From Theobroma cacao (taxonomy: Eukaryota > Streptophyta > Magnoliopsida > Malvales > Malvaceae), in contig NC_030854.1 in NCBI RefSeq assembly GCF_000208745.1, positions 28,947,056-29,011,055 on the forward strand: DNA of 64,000 bases, written 5' to 3'. Position numbers and translations under genes: made by a program. Under the pieces are notes generated by a model. The model was not told the DNA's origin, did no database searches, and saw nothing but the letters and a program-made list of their open reading frames with translations. This document shows, in pieces, positions 48,801 to 62,188 of this stretch. Every line of letters begins with the position of its first letter. Within the stretch, counting starts at the first letter, position 1.

Positions 48801-51178
48801 TTTATTACCTATTTATTTGTTATTCCAAAAATATTTTTGTCAACCAAACATTGAAATATATCAAAATGCTAATTCCATCTCATAAACCAAATTACATAAT
48901 AATTATTTTTGATTCTACTTTTACGAAATAACCAGTACATTCTCAACTCTATTCCATTCGGTGGACAAATTAATTAAAACTTTGAATTTGAAAATGTTTA
49001 CTATAAATCTTCGAGATGTTGACAGCTATAATAGGGTTTCAGGGATACGAGATTCATGCTTCTCGTTATGTAATTCTTAAATTTGTAGGTCCGAATAGAA
49101 TTAAGCTGTGTCAACAAGTATGAAGCAAAATGTGAACGCATGATACCCCGACAGGGCTTCTCGTTATGTAATTCTAATTAACCCAAGGAGTATTTATACG
49201 TATAAACTATGAATGTATAAATATATTCGTGATAATTACTCTTTTTTTTTTTTATGTGGCTATGATGATTTTGGCCTATGAATTGAAGGCCTAATAAATG
49301 CAAATATTTAAGCTGGCCGACTTGTTTGAAATTTTGCTTAGTCGGCAAGCTTCTAATCCTTTTCAAGCTAAATCAATCACATTTCGCGGACTCTACGACA
49401 CTAACAAACACGTTAAACCTACGATAGCAGTTTATTAAAGCTGAAAACATCAATTTATTTACTAAAAAACAGCCATACTATTATGAATAATTTCTCACAA
49501 TCTTACAACATTCAATTAGTTTCATTAAATCCCTTACAACACTTTGTTTTTAGTCTCGTTGAAGTGCTTAAAAAATTTCTTTATTTAATTATTGTATAGT
49601 TCCATTAAAAAAAATTTAATGCATACGTTTCACTAAAATCAAGAAAAAAAATGATAATGATTTAAATACAAAAAATACTTGTAATGACAACTAATGCCTT
49701 GATCAGCACAAGTTTCTTTTCTTCTTCTTTTTCTTTCCTAATAATATGTTCAAATTCCCATTTGTTGAAGGAAAATATAGCATTACAGCTCAAAGTTTGA
49801 GGCGAATTTGGTTGGAGTAATCAAAACCTGATTAATTACTCAGAGTTTTCTTAAGGACCCTAAACTTTTTCCCATTTTCCTAGGAATGATAAGTTTTCAG
49901 AAGGGGGTACACGTACACAGTACAATACAAACCTTAATTAAGCAAAAGCCCCAGTTTCTAAATGATTAGATGCATAGGCAAACAAATAGTTCACTCTTCT
50001 AATATGCCATCTCAAAAGTTCACTTTTCTAAATTAATTGTGAATTAAATGTTATGCAATGACAAATTATTAACAAATATGAAACCAAATGCCATGGCAAA
50101 TGGTGCTGGGATTTGAGAGTCAATTGAATAATTTAGAAAGGTTGTGGGTCTTGATTGGAAAAAAAAAAGATAGAAAAGATTACTCAAGCGTATCAAAGTC
50201 AAAGTGGAGAGACAGAAGTAAGTAAGGGTATTGCGATTAAAGAATAATTAATAAAAAGAAAAACTTAAAAGTCTGGGAAAAGATAAAGAGATGCATGCCA
50301 ATTGCCAATTGCCAATGCCAAACAAGGCTTTGCTATAATGATTAGTAAGTTGATGAAGCAAACAAGGCATGAGTTTTGAAAGGCATGAGCTCTCCACATC
50401 AAACTTTTGGTCCACATATGGGAACATACATGTTGCAGGAGAAAGGATGGCGGTGTGAGAGCAAAGTGGGAGGCTCAAGACAGGAGTTCTGAGAGGCAAG
50501 GTTGCTTTCAAGCCACCTAATGGGAAAGAGAGATGAGGAACAACGAGACAGCGACCCCTCCCCGGCCCCTTTGCGCCACAACAGACAAATCAACGCGCGG
50601 CTATAAGCTTAGCAGCTGCCAGTGCCTGATGAGAGAAATAAAGAATGCACCCTGCTCAGCCAAAATAATAACACCTTATTTACTACTTTTGTATAGAATT
50701 AGGGTTTCTTAGGATTGCGACTCTTTGCCGTTGCATGTGGTCTCACGTGTCATTTGGTTATCCCCACATCCAAATTGGCTTAATACCCCCAATAATTTGC
50801 ATCACCCAAAAAACTAGACAATATTTCAAGCATATTAATTTTACTCAACTTTAAATTTTGGCATATTTTAGAATGTCTAACATAGACAAAGATGGCTTGC
50901 CTAATGTTCAAATAATAACAATAATAATAATAAAAAGATTATATTAAAATTTTTAAAAAAATAATTTAAATTTAAAATTGTGGGACCTTCACACTTTCAT
51001 GCCTCTCGTGAAATGTTTCAAATACTTCCTCCAACAAGTACAAATCATAATTGCAATTGTACCCTTTTGGAAATTGGACCAGCTCCAATTGCATACCCAA
51101 GTAATGTGGGAAAGCATATGCATTCAAGACGAATTAATATATACATATATATATATATATATATATCATTCATAAAGT
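45845..51178. other. Long AT-rich intergenic region
   Basis: 45840-46140 is purine-rich, with GGTGCAAG(A)AGAA repeated near 45848 and 46068. 48180-48900 is an extremely AT-rich low-complexity stretch of TTATTAATATTTTA-like words, bracketed by text (CCTTTGGTTGGGATGCCATTCC near 48065; CAACCAAACATTGAAA near 48841) that suggests an old hAT-like MITE, without firm ends. 50240-50600 is GC-richer but has no recognised gene. A T run lies at 49242-49253. Confidence 0.45.
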
Positions 51179-51682
51179 AATGCAAAGACTAAATATTTAA
51201 TTTGGGGTCAAAATTTTTTAATTTTTGTCAATTTGGGGTTAACATTTCAATTGTAATAATTAAGAGTCAAACGTTTTCTATTCCTTACAATTAAGGGTTA
51301 AAGTGAGAGGTGTCTGACGCATGTTGGACACGTGCATGACATGGACATTGACTTGGAAGGATAAGATATGAAATGGTAGTTTTGTTAGAAAGTTTTGTTG
51401 TTAAGTTAAAACAGTTCAAATTATGACGTGGTGTGTAACAATTTTTTCATCATGGTGTGTAACAATTAAATTTTCAACATGACATATAACAACTATATTT
51501 TCAACGTAATTTTTTGTCACGTGTGACACACGTTTCATCCATTTATCAATTTAGTTTTTAATTATAAGAAATAAAAAATGTTTGACCCTTAATTGTTACA
51601 ATTGAAACATTTGACTTTTAATTGAAAAAGCACCTAAACATTTAGCCTCAATTTAAAAATACTCATTAATTTTGCATTCATA
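51179..51682. mobile_element. TIR element of about 500 bp, related to the 12-13 kb minisatellite element
   Basis: Left ATGCAAAGACTAAATATTTA...CATTTCAATTGTAATAATTAAGAGTCAAACG is inverted at the right as CGTTTGACCC-like text ...TTAATTGTTACAATTGAAAC...TTTTGCAT. Arms are about 140 bases. The interior (51416-51530) has GACGTGGTGTGTAACAA, CATGGTGTGTAACAATT and CATGACATATAACAACT, the same core as 12695-13150. No coding sequence. Confidence 0.7.
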
Positions 51683-52585
51683 TTTCTCTTGTATATATAT
51701 TTGAAATGGTAATTGCTTTCTTAGGCCCTCAACAAAATGAATTAATAACTGTGGTACGAAGCGAGCAGACATATTTACTTGGTTGTAAATTGCACCAATC
51801 TATGCAGGTCAAAGCTTTTCAATAAAATATATAATATATATAATAAATGTGAGAACTCGTTGGGCTAGAAGTACACATTGGGAATTAGCTCTTTTATACA
51901 CCATCTTATAAATTTCAACCCCTTCAAAGGCTAAGATTATGAAAACAATTGAATGCATAATAATTTTAATGACAAAGAGGTATGGGTAGAAAAAGTAATT
52001 AGGAAAGAGGTGTATGTCATTGTAGATACAAGTAATTGGGTTGTGGACAAGGCAAGATGAGGGTGTGAAAAGGAGGTGTGAGGAAACGTCGCATAAGATG
52101 TTGCCACATCAAGAAGGCAAAGGAAACAGAAAGGCATAGGGTTCAACATCAGATAATTTTTCTACTTTGAGAGAGGGGGCATGTAAGTGGTGCAGTTTGC
52201 ATTGAAGTATTAATTGAAACCCAAACATCAAAAAAACAACCAAAATTGAAGTGGTCCCCCGGAACCTCTGGGACTATGACTTTAATGCAAGGAAGGTGTT
52301 TGCATTGCATGAATGAAGGGTTGTTGCTGTTAAAAGGGTTAGAAAGAAATCAAATGTGGGTTTTTTTAAGAGCATGTTGGGTGGGAGAAAGGGGTCCACT
52401 CTCCACATATCTTGACATGGCTCAATCCTGCCAACAAGGCTACTTCCATTAAATCCAAAGCTTATAATTTGCGAAAGATGGGGCTCAGACTGATCAGCCC
52501 TTCCTCAGCCCAAACCAACCAAATAAATTAATAAAATTAAAACAAATGAAGAGAAAATCCTAACTTAATGACAAAGCCCAAGAAA

Positions 52586-52621
<36 letters not shown>

Positions 52622-55107
52622 AAAGACTAAAAAGGAAGAGGACAGTGACTTGTCTTGGGATGGCAACGAAAGGTAGAATTATGAACAAGGGAGGCAGTTG
52701 GGGCTTTGAGAATAATTGCAAAACGAGTCAAGCATGCACGAATAAAGCAGTCTGGTTTTTGCAGAGAGACTCCAACGAAATTAAAAACATAAAATTACTA
52801 TTTCAAATAATACTCACACAAAATCTACAGGTACTGAAATAAACCCACCCTTTCACCACATTTCACTACCACCAAATTTATCAGCTTTCCTTTCCTTCTC
52901 TCCAAGTGTACCTCAACTAGGAAGTGAAGGAAAGAGCTTTTTAAGCTGGCAAACGGTAAAAAAACACGAAGGTGGTATATAGTTCTTGAAACAAGTGAAA
53001 GAAGGGAAAAAGATTTCATTGCTTCACAGATATATCCCCCCTCCTTTTCTGTATACATGACAAATATTTTATGTACCTGTTCCTAACTCATAGATTTCCT
53101 CCTTTCTTTTCTTTTATATGGGAAATATTTTCTTAATTGAAAAAGAATATTTAGTTAATGATTTTAGATTATTATTATTATTATATACATAACCAATAAA
53201 ATTATTAAACTCTACAAACACTGTTTAAACTATATTTAAAAAAAATATATAATTAATTAAATGAATGCGTGGCAACATTCCAACTTTACTTTTAAAGTTT
53301 AAAATTTTTTTTCCAATATATAAAATATTAATCCATATTTTTATTGGTTAATTAAAGAAGAGGTAATTAGCATCATTATCATTGCAAAATCTTGAATACG
53401 AAAGAGCTCAAATAATTTTGTAAACCGTAACTGTTTGGAGCTAGGCTCTTAATGTTAATGCTGATAGAAAGCAACCGAAAACAAAAGGAAAGGCAGACAT
53501 ATCAAAGAAAGCCATATATGCAAAATGACTTACTTTTTTTTTTGCTTTAATTGATTTATTTTTCATCTTATATTATTTTTAATGAATTGGAATATATGGG
53601 TATATTGAATTAATATCAGATGGTGTAGAAAGAGCGCCATAGGATATAAATAGGAAGAAACAATTAAGTACAAATTCAAAGTTCTTATTATTCATAATTA
53701 AATAAATGTTGTAAAGTGGTCCAATCACTACCTACACATAATGATATATGTGAAGACAAAAATTAGTTTTTTTTTGGGCCAATTATGAAGACAAATTACT
53801 TTAATCTGTTATTAGGTTATAATGTTTTTTTTTTTGGAAGTAGTTATTAGGTTATAATGTTGATAATGAGAGTTGTGACAAAAAATTTGACACAAACATA
53901 TCGAAAAGCCAAGAAACAAAAATCAATTACGTGAAAAACGTCGAGAGTGAAAAAATAGAAAAGGCTTACGACCCTTTAAATGTTAAATATTGGTTTTTTT
54001 TTTTCATTTTTCGTTTCCATTTATACTCTAAATATGATCAATTAGACAAGGTATACAACTAATTTGGGGAATATAGTTATAAGCTGGGAAGCAATTTCAA
54101 ATAAGTCTAGTTTTCTTCCATAAAAAAGTAATATTAGATATATATATATATATATATTAGGAATTCTATTTAGTTCTAACTTGAACTTATGTTACAAACC
54201 CTAAAAGCAAATATGATTAAAGGGTAATATATACGTTTTAATAAAATATTAATTAGTATATATATGTGAACTTTTTTATATCTTTTTTTTTTGTTATGCA
54301 TCAGTCATTTGTAAGCAGAGTGCAAATTGTTATCCATGATCTTTAAAATTTAATATTGAAGTTTATGATCTTTTAAAAATGTTTAAATTCTTTTACTCCA
54401 TTAACTACAATGAAAATTAATAAAAAGTGTTATCTCAGTATCACATGAACATTTATATAACATAACTTGTTACTCAAATGATTTTTTTTTTTAAAAAAAA
54501 CTTTTTTTATTGGTTAGGTGAATATCTAAATGTATGAGTCCACTTAATTTTGTCACATGTAAATTTATATGGACGTCCTGTGATGCTAAAGAAACAGATT
54601 ATGTCAGATTTTAAAGCGAGATGATGAAATGAATAAATTTAGAATATTTTAAAAAGTTTCAAATTCAAAAATTAAATTTTAAGAGTGAATGAAGATAAAA
54701 AAATATCATAAAAATGTCATGGATGTCTGATGGTACAATTTCTTATTTCATACACATGGGAAAGTAATCTGTTTATATAAATCAACCGATTAAATCTGCG
54801 TACTTAGAGTATTATTAATCATGTTATACATATGTCAGTTATTGTTGATCATGTTTTAGGGTTGATATATACATAGTTAAGAAAACAAGAAAAGGAAGAA
54901 AGGGGCAAAAAAATAATGGAGAATGCATGCACAGCATAATTTGGTACCCAGCTGAGAAAGGAGATTATTACAATTGTGTTCTCCATTCGTGTAATCAGGT
55001 TAACAATTTTTTTTTTGAGGACCACTTTTGCAGAATACTGCAGCAGATATAAAACAGCCAACAGCTATAAAGAACCAACACCAACTAATAGTACCCCTCC
55101 CTGGTCC

Positions 55108-55142
<35 letters not shown>

Positions 55143-57179
55143 CCATTTGCCTTGCCATGCCTCTCTCTCTCTTGTCTCTCTTGATGAAAAAGAGAGAAAG
55201 CAAAGCAAAGGGAAATTTGGAAAAAGAGAGAGATAAATACTTACCAACGAATTGATGAAGTTGGGTCATTTCTCTTTTACAAGTTACTAACGTGGTGTTG
55301 ACTGATGGATACACGTACAATGGGGGCAATTTAGAGTATGAGAGGAAGAGACAGATTTCCCTTTTTTTTTTTTTACAGAGACAAAATAAAAAAAAAATGG
55401 AAAAAAGAAGTGTGGTGCACCTTCGCTATCCTGCAAATAATACTTTTAAAGAGGCTCATCTTTTTGGATATATTCACAGATAATAACAATGACAAGAACA
55501 TATGGCAATTATGACGATGGTGGAGATGCTGATGATAATTAATTTATCGTCTATATATTCTTTCTCTCTCTTCTTTCTCCTTATATTCACAGTAATTTTA
55601 TCGAATTCATATTTCATAAAATTTGAACATAAAATTTAAAAATTTAAAAATTTCTTTCTTTATTATCAAGATAAAATCTGATCATCGGTAAAAATTTTTA
55701 ATAATTGAAGTCAATTGCAAACAATCTGATAACTGTTAATCTTTGGTTCGATTGCATGTTATAACTAATTTTACTAAGATGTTATTTATATTTAATGATT
55801 AAGAAAATAAAGAAAAAAAATGACTTATGATATAAAAAATTGTGTAAATCATTATAAAAATATATAGTAAGATATATACACATAATAATTTATTGTGGAG
55901 GTACTTACAAAGAGAGTCAAATCAAGAGGGGCGTACCAATCTAAAAGAAGGAAAAAGAAAAAAACCCACATTTCAAAACCTAAACAATTCACATGAGCAT
56001 AGGAGTTGATGTGTGCTTTTCCACAAAATACATCCAGCCTCTCCCAATAGGCTGTCAATTTGAATTGATAACTAGCTCTCTTGTTACCATCACCATAAGT
56101 AGTGAAGGGAACATGTGTTTATATGAGATGGTAAAGAAGAAAAATACCCGCATTTATAATTTGAAAACAGTATTGAGAGCAATGTGATTAATATCCTTTG
56201 GTAACTCAGTAAGTTTTCCTAAAGTACTCTCTCATGAGTCATGACCCTTAACACTTTGGCATTATTTATTGCTCAAGGGATTGTTTTGGAAATAATCAGA
56301 GGAGAATCGGTCAAGCTAAATATAGCCTAATCATTCTCTAACAACGTCTTAGTAATTAATTGATTTTTCTTACCTCAAAATTTACTTAATTAACAAGATA
56401 ATGTAGTAATGTGTATATTACAAATATTCATAAAAAGGGGGGTTTGTGTTCATTATGCATACGGATGGTAGCATAAATGCACCAAACCTCTTCTTTTTGC
56501 ATCGGCTTAAGGCCTTCAAAGAAATATAGTTTTTCAAAAAAAAAAAACAAATATTCATAAAAGATATAATAAAATTAGTTTAGATTTGAAGTTGAGATAT
56601 AACTTGATTGGTAATCACACTTTTTCCCTAAGAGTTTCAAGTTTAAACCTACAATTCTATTCATTAAGAAAAATGCTTGGTTCTAATCTTCTTAGGTATT
56701 TAATTTTTTTCTTGGGTATCCAATTGAAATTAAAACATCCAAATCGGTTCATTTCCTTGAGAACATCAACAATAATTATACAACTAATGAATCTAATGAT
56801 CACAGAACTTTTAAATGGAACTGAAATTTTTCTAAAAACAAAAAGGATTGAGAACATGTTATAATATCAAATCAAAGTATACAAACTTTGAAAAGTTCTA
56901 AACCAAATTAGGAATTGTAAATTAATTTGCCTGAATATTGCCATCATTATTTTATAAAGTATCTTTTATAAATATCTTCATGGCATATATGTCTACATTC
57001 CTCTCCTCCAAAAGAAAATAAATAAAAAAAAAGGAAAGAAAAAGCAGGGGGCGGTAACATAAATTTTCAAGATCTTAGGAGGAGTGGCAGAACTTTCCAA
57101 AAAAACCAAAAATTTAAGTGAAAGGAAGCAAAGGTAGTACTTTGACAACCCAAACTGCCAAAGCCACTCTCATCTGACC
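51683..57179. other. Intergenic region upstream of the ZFP8-like gene
   Basis: No gene recognised. (GA)n at 52589-52616 and 55110-55138, (TA)n at 54139-54157. TTATTAGGTTATAATGTT is repeated directly at 53809-53826 and 53844-53861. Frames at 52246-52452, 52588-52842, 54976-55329 and 55852-56187 are short, repeat-driven or domainless. Confidence 0.5.
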
Positions 57180-57465
57180 AGAACTTGTGGCCTTGTCAGC
57201 CCTCACTCTCAGATCATGGGTCAGCCCCATTTGTCTATGGTTCACTCATCCATACCCCCCCCTTTTATAGGCCCCACCCCCTCCCCCCACATAGCTACCT
57301 TCCCTTCCCCTTCCCCTTCCCCTTCCCCTCCCCCTTCTCCTCCTTTTCCTCTCCTTTCCTCCCCCCTCGCTTTTGCATTTCCTTTGCCAATCTCTTCAAA
57401 ACTCCCTCCAAATAAACGCCCACCCACCGCCCTCTCCTCCTTTTTCCTTCGTTTTTCTCTTCTTC
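57180..57465 (+). promoter_or_regulatory. Promoter and C-rich leader of the ZFP8-like gene
   Basis: A TATA-like TTTTATA lies at 57263-57269 inside C-rich DNA. At 57301-57334 there are six CCC/CCCC tracts separated by TT or T, so the opposite strand can form a G-quadruplex and this strand an i-motif. An in-frame ATG at 57373, in a weak context, could give a form longer by 31 residues. Confidence 0.55.
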
Positions 57466-58182
57466 ATGGAGAAGAATGAAAGGGAAACTCATGACTTCAT
57501 GAACGTGGAATCCTTCTCTCAGCTCCCCTTCATCCGTCCCGCCCCTATCAAAGAAAAGGGTATTCGTTTATTTGGCAAAGAGTTCGGTGGTGACTCAGCT
57601 ACGGCGAGCAACGAGTCAGAGTCAGCTGAGAACAACGAAGACACAACGAAGGAGAACGAGAATGGGGATAACAGCAGAAGATTCGAGTGCCACTATTGTT
57701 GCAGAAACTTCCCTACTTCTCAAGCTCTAGGCGGTCACCAAAACGCTCACAAGAGGGAACGCCAACATGCCAAACGAGCTCATCTTCAGTCGGCAATGGT
57801 GCACAACTCTTTATCCGATGCTCATATTTATGGCCTCGTTAACTACAGGCTGGGCTCAGCTCCAACGCCAGCCATGACTTACCCTTCATGGAACAATAGC
57901 ATTAGCAGTAGTAGCAGTAGGTTTTATGGGAACCACGGCTCGTTTTCTCAGCCACCCATCAATGGCAGCCCACTGGGATTATGGAGAATCCCTGCTACGG
58001 TTCAAAGCAACTCATCTTTCAATCGTGACCGCTCATCATCGCATCCGTTGCCTTTGTTTGCTGGTGATGAGTTGAAGCCGTCGCAGGTTGTTGGTGGTGG
58101 TGGTTCAAGTTCCCAGAGTCGGTACGTTTATGAATCGAAGTCCGGCGTGCCAGACCATGTGAGTTTGGATCTACATCTGTAA
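57466..58182 (+). CDS. ZFP8: ZFP8-like single C2H2 zinc-finger transcription repressor, 238 aa
   Basis: Nuclear DNA-binding regulator of the GIS/ZFP5/ZFP6/ZFP8 group, which in Arabidopsis promotes trichome initiation downstream of gibberellin and cytokinin (family knowledge). Intronless. Family N-terminal box [16 protein letters not shown] at 9-24 and IRLFGKEF at 33-40; one finger with C75, C78, H91, H95 (CX2CX12HX3H) carrying QALGGH at 86-91; then [10 protein letters not shown]; a Ser-rich region; [14 protein letters not shown] block about 165-175; and a C-terminal EAR repression motif LDLHL. The start [10 protein letters not shown] matches the family; an ATG 93 bases upstream is in frame but its translation is unlike the family. 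TAA is followed at once by TAA-like bases. No neighbour within tens of kilobases on the same strand. ZFP6/ZFP5 would be the alternative assignment. Confidence 0.93.
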   Translation: MEKNERETHDFMNVESFSQLPFIRPAPIKEKGIRLFGKEFGGDSATASNESESAENNEDTTKENENGDNSRRFECHYCCRNFPTSQALGGHQNAHKRERQHAKRAHLQSAMVHNSLSDAHIYGLVNYRLGSAPTPAMTYPSWNNSISSSSSRFYGNHGSFSQPPINGSPLGLWRIPATVQSNSSFNRDRSSSHPLPLFAGDELKPSQVVGGGGSSSQSRYVYESKSGVPDHVSLDLHL

Positions 58183-59199
58183 TAATTTGGCAATAACTTT
58201 GATTTAAACGAGAAAACAAAATCTTTGCTGTGCAAAATGAGGCGATTATATATTCCTAGCACACCAATCTTATTCACTTGTTTTTTTTTCTTTTTAACAT
58301 CTTGGTTTTTTTAATTTTTCTTTAGTATGATTTCATATGTAAATGAAATGATTTACGAGCTCTTCATCATTCTCCACAAGCCTAGCTACCGTGTAACTTC
58401 AAAAACATGAGCTGAGATGTGTACGTTAAATTTTTAATCTCTTCTTTTAGCTACTTTGCTCTCTTAGGGTATATATATTATCATTTGGTTAGAGTTTTGG
58501 AAACGTTTTCTCTTGCTTTTGAAAGCAAAGACAGAAAAATAAAAATCTCTACTGTACTAATTTGGCTTTTAAAAGTATGGAAAAACAATAGAAACAGTAT
58601 ATAAGGTCATCATATTCTTGATCTTTTTCCTCTTTGGCCATTGTTATTAATGTTTTCTTTTTTTTCTCTTTTTTCCCCAAGATTTATGAATTAGTTTTCT
58701 GTCATCTCTTAAGCTTAAAAGGATCATGTTACAGTTGCAACCTATATGTCTTCCCCATTTCAGAATTTTTCACACGTGTGAGGAATATTGTTTTCGAAGT
58801 GGCTATCAGTGTGGAGCACATGAACATCTCTGTAGCTACACACGTGTACATAAGTCTATATGTTGTCTGTCTGAAACAGGTGTTGGAGGGTGAGAGAAAG
58901 AGAAAGAGAAAGAGAAGGGACAGAGAGATTTAAGATAGAGTTTTTATTCAGTACTCCAACAGTGAGGAAAAAAAAAAAAGGAAAACATAATCAGAGAGAT
59001 GGATTATTGACAAGGTTTTGGATATATGCCCCTTTTCTCTGCATGAAAATGCTGAAGAGAAAATGATGATATATACTTTTTCATGGCATTTTTAGGTATA
59101 GTATAGGGCGTAGGTCGCCAAAATTTATTACATGTTCATCCATTTTTCTTTTTGGTCTTTGCTGATAGTATTGAATCAGAATTCAATATATACATATGC
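58183..59199 (+). other. ZFP8-like 3' UTR and downstream DNA
   Basis: T-rich sequence; TATGTAAATGAAATG near 58336 is a possible poly(A) region. Nothing else recognised; the frame at 58634-58933 ends in a GA/AAG repeat. Confidence 0.4.
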
Positions 59200-59201
59200 A
59201 C

Positions 59202-59232
<31 letters not shown>

Positions 59233-62128
59233 AGATTTTTCTTTTATGTTATTTATGTTAGCCAATCAAACTTTAAATGATGTCTGATGATATGTATAAA
59301 GATTTGCGGTGGAACCTCCTGTCATGAGACCAGAAGAGGAGGGAACAAAGGTGGCAATTTTTTGGCCACAGCTGATATATGGAAAAAAACCACCCAATAC
59401 ATACATACATACATACATACTTATATATATATATATATTTGAAAGCAGCAATTAATAAATGATCCACTTCCACCAAATTATAAAAAAATGCGCTCCGTCT
59501 GATTTGAAATCATATGATTCTTCAGGGCTTAGTGGGACCATCTTGCAAAATGCAAAAAAAAAAAAAAAATACATAGATGGGAGAGAACAGGAGTAGCTAG
59601 CTGGGGGGGACATTCTTATATAAAGTAAACTGATGAGTGACATGTTCGCTGATGGAAAAAATGTAGGGGCTTGGAAGGGGGATGATGGGTCACTTGACTC
59701 ACTTCTTTTTTGCCTTAAAATCTGCAAGCACATTTTTTGATTTCTCAGAGGGACAACAGTACCATCCCATCCAAAGCTTTCATGGCTTCAAAAATGGTAA
59801 AACCAACCCCTCTCACAAAAGGTTGTGTCCTTGTTTTTGCAATAAGAGAGAATTGATGAAGGAACATACGAACATGGCAGTTAAGTCTGCCATCTTTATT
59901 TTCTCACCTTTTATATGTACCTTGGCTTTTATGTCTGCAAGAGAGATAGAGAGAGAAGGGGAGTTAGGTGGGTTAGTTTTTATGGGTGAATCGAGAGTGG
60001 GAGAAAAAAAGGAGAGGAATGCTGTAGAATTTGGTGATTCTTACCGACGCCAAGGGGGGAATATAGAGAGAAAAAGGCATTTTCTTTTTTAACAAAACAC
60101 AATAATTCAGTGATAGTTGGTACTGCTGCCTCGTGTGTCTTCTTCCTTTTCTCTAATCTATCTGTAATTGTGGCAGCAAGCAGCATCCCACAGGGTCAGG
60201 ATTTCTGGGGGTTGCTAATGTACATCACTCAATGAATTTCTAACAAACTACAGAGAAAAAGGCATCCCCATTTTATAAAATTTAGTATATATATATATAT
60301 ATATATAAGTCCTTTGCCTCTTCTTCTGTTTCATGTTGGGATTTGTGTTTTGTCTCACCCGTTTTGCTTGCAAGAGAAAAGTGTGCCCGGAAATCATAAG
60401 CATATACTACTAGTATTACTTTTTCTTTTCTTATTTTCCCTTCCAGCTTGCTTTTTTGAACAGGAGAAATATGTTGACCAGCTCCTTGCATGTTGTTCAA
60501 TAACCCAGCTAGGGTTTCAAATGTAAAATAAAGATATAAATAATCCCACTCTAATTAAGAACCTAGAAATGAAAATGTCAAATTCTTTGTCACATTTGGA
60601 ACTTTTCTGGAAGGCAAGATTGCAAAACCAATAACATTTAATGTGAATTTCACTTTATAAAAGTAAAGCCAATTCAAAGATGTAAGATGCTGAAGCTGAA
60701 CTTATACTAGAGCGACCAGAGCAGCTGCATATGCATCAAAAGAATGAAGATTTTCCTGCTGGAGATTAGCCTCCAGGTTATAGAAATCTATACTTGAGCA
60801 AATATATATAAATAACCTGTTGGTTTTGAGAAAACCACAATGGTTTTCCGCCTAATAAAGATACTGCCTAACAGATTTAGCAAAATGACAGAATCGGTTA
60901 GTGTAGCTCACTTCAAAATAGCTGCGATGAGGCTTTCTTGCTTTGAGTTACGATTTGAAGATTACATGTCAATTTTACAACTTCAAGTATCTCCATTGTT
61001 GAAGCAATTCCTAAAGGTGTGTTAAGAAGCCCTTTCAAGCAGGTGCAAACTTATGGACGAAATCTAGCTATCTAGCCCCCTATTTCGAGTGGTACTCCTG
61101 ATGGTAATGACACAAGTTATTCGCCTTCATACTTGCTCTAAAGATTGGTGAAGCTATTCAAACTTTGCTCGTAAACAAGATGATGCTTCTTACTTCATTC
61201 CTGAAATCAAAGAGATATATTTATTCATTTTACAATCTCCTAAAGTTCCTATGGAAAGTTCATATTTGCAGCTTTGAGTTTTTGTTTAGTTTTTAATCTA
61301 AAAATCCCACAAATNAACCATATTTAGCATGAAATTTGAAAGAGAGGAAATTTCCAGCAATCATTCCATCTCACCCAGCTCATGTGCATCCCACCACATC
61401 GTGCACATAGCCGTATAGTATAACCATCCATCTCCCTCACCACCGTCATCATCGGCAACTGCACACTCACCCCGCACATGCACGGTTGCATTTGTCACAC
61501 AATGGTTCCTTTTATGACATAGTATACATATATCTATATATATAAGAGCTTGTCTTAGATTGGCCAATGATTGCGTATTTACACCTAACAAAATTTTAAG
61601 CATTCTTGGAACGTATATCCATCACATCAAACCTTTGCAACATAACGCAATTTTTAATTAAAAATATATCCAAGTTGAAGCAAAAGCTTCTAAAGCTATC
61701 GACGGAACCTCCATTTGTAAGCAAAGAGGGAATTAATTATCAATTAAGAAAATGAACAAGACGTTTTTGTGAGGCAAAACAGATATGCAAAAGCTCTGTA
61801 AGAGAACTTACCACCACTTATGGCAAGCCCTAACAAGTTTTAGTCAATAATAATGAGATTTAATAGATTCTATTGAAGATCGAAAAAAGCTTCATCAGTA
61901 GACTCTTTGAGAGCAATGAGAAATGGGACATCATTGATTTCAACTTTACTTGACACATTCAGTATGTGTTAGGTGGAAGAGTTGTCCTCACAAACAGATA
62001 AAGAGAAAATTCTTTGTCCAGGACTCTTTATCTACTAATGTCTTATAAGACAATAATGAGATGGTCACCACTGTTTTTTCGACCTATGCTTTTCTCTTCA
62101 TTCCAATCTAACTAACCTCTGTACTCCA

Positions 62129-62188
<60 letters not shown>

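Noticed and set aside
55741..55770. GGTTCGATT resembling a tRNA B box
   Set aside because: No A box at the right distance and no cloverleaf.
57242..57492. Gly/Glu-rich minus-strand frames
   Set aside because: Translations of the C-rich leader opposite the ZFP8-like gene.
59682..60092. 136-codon plus-strand frame
   Set aside because: No known domain, GA-rich stretches, no flanking splice signals that extend it; not supported as a gene.
60840..61025. 61-codon plus-strand frame
   Set aside because: No recognised domain and the sequence after the stop does not continue a protein in any frame with splice sites.
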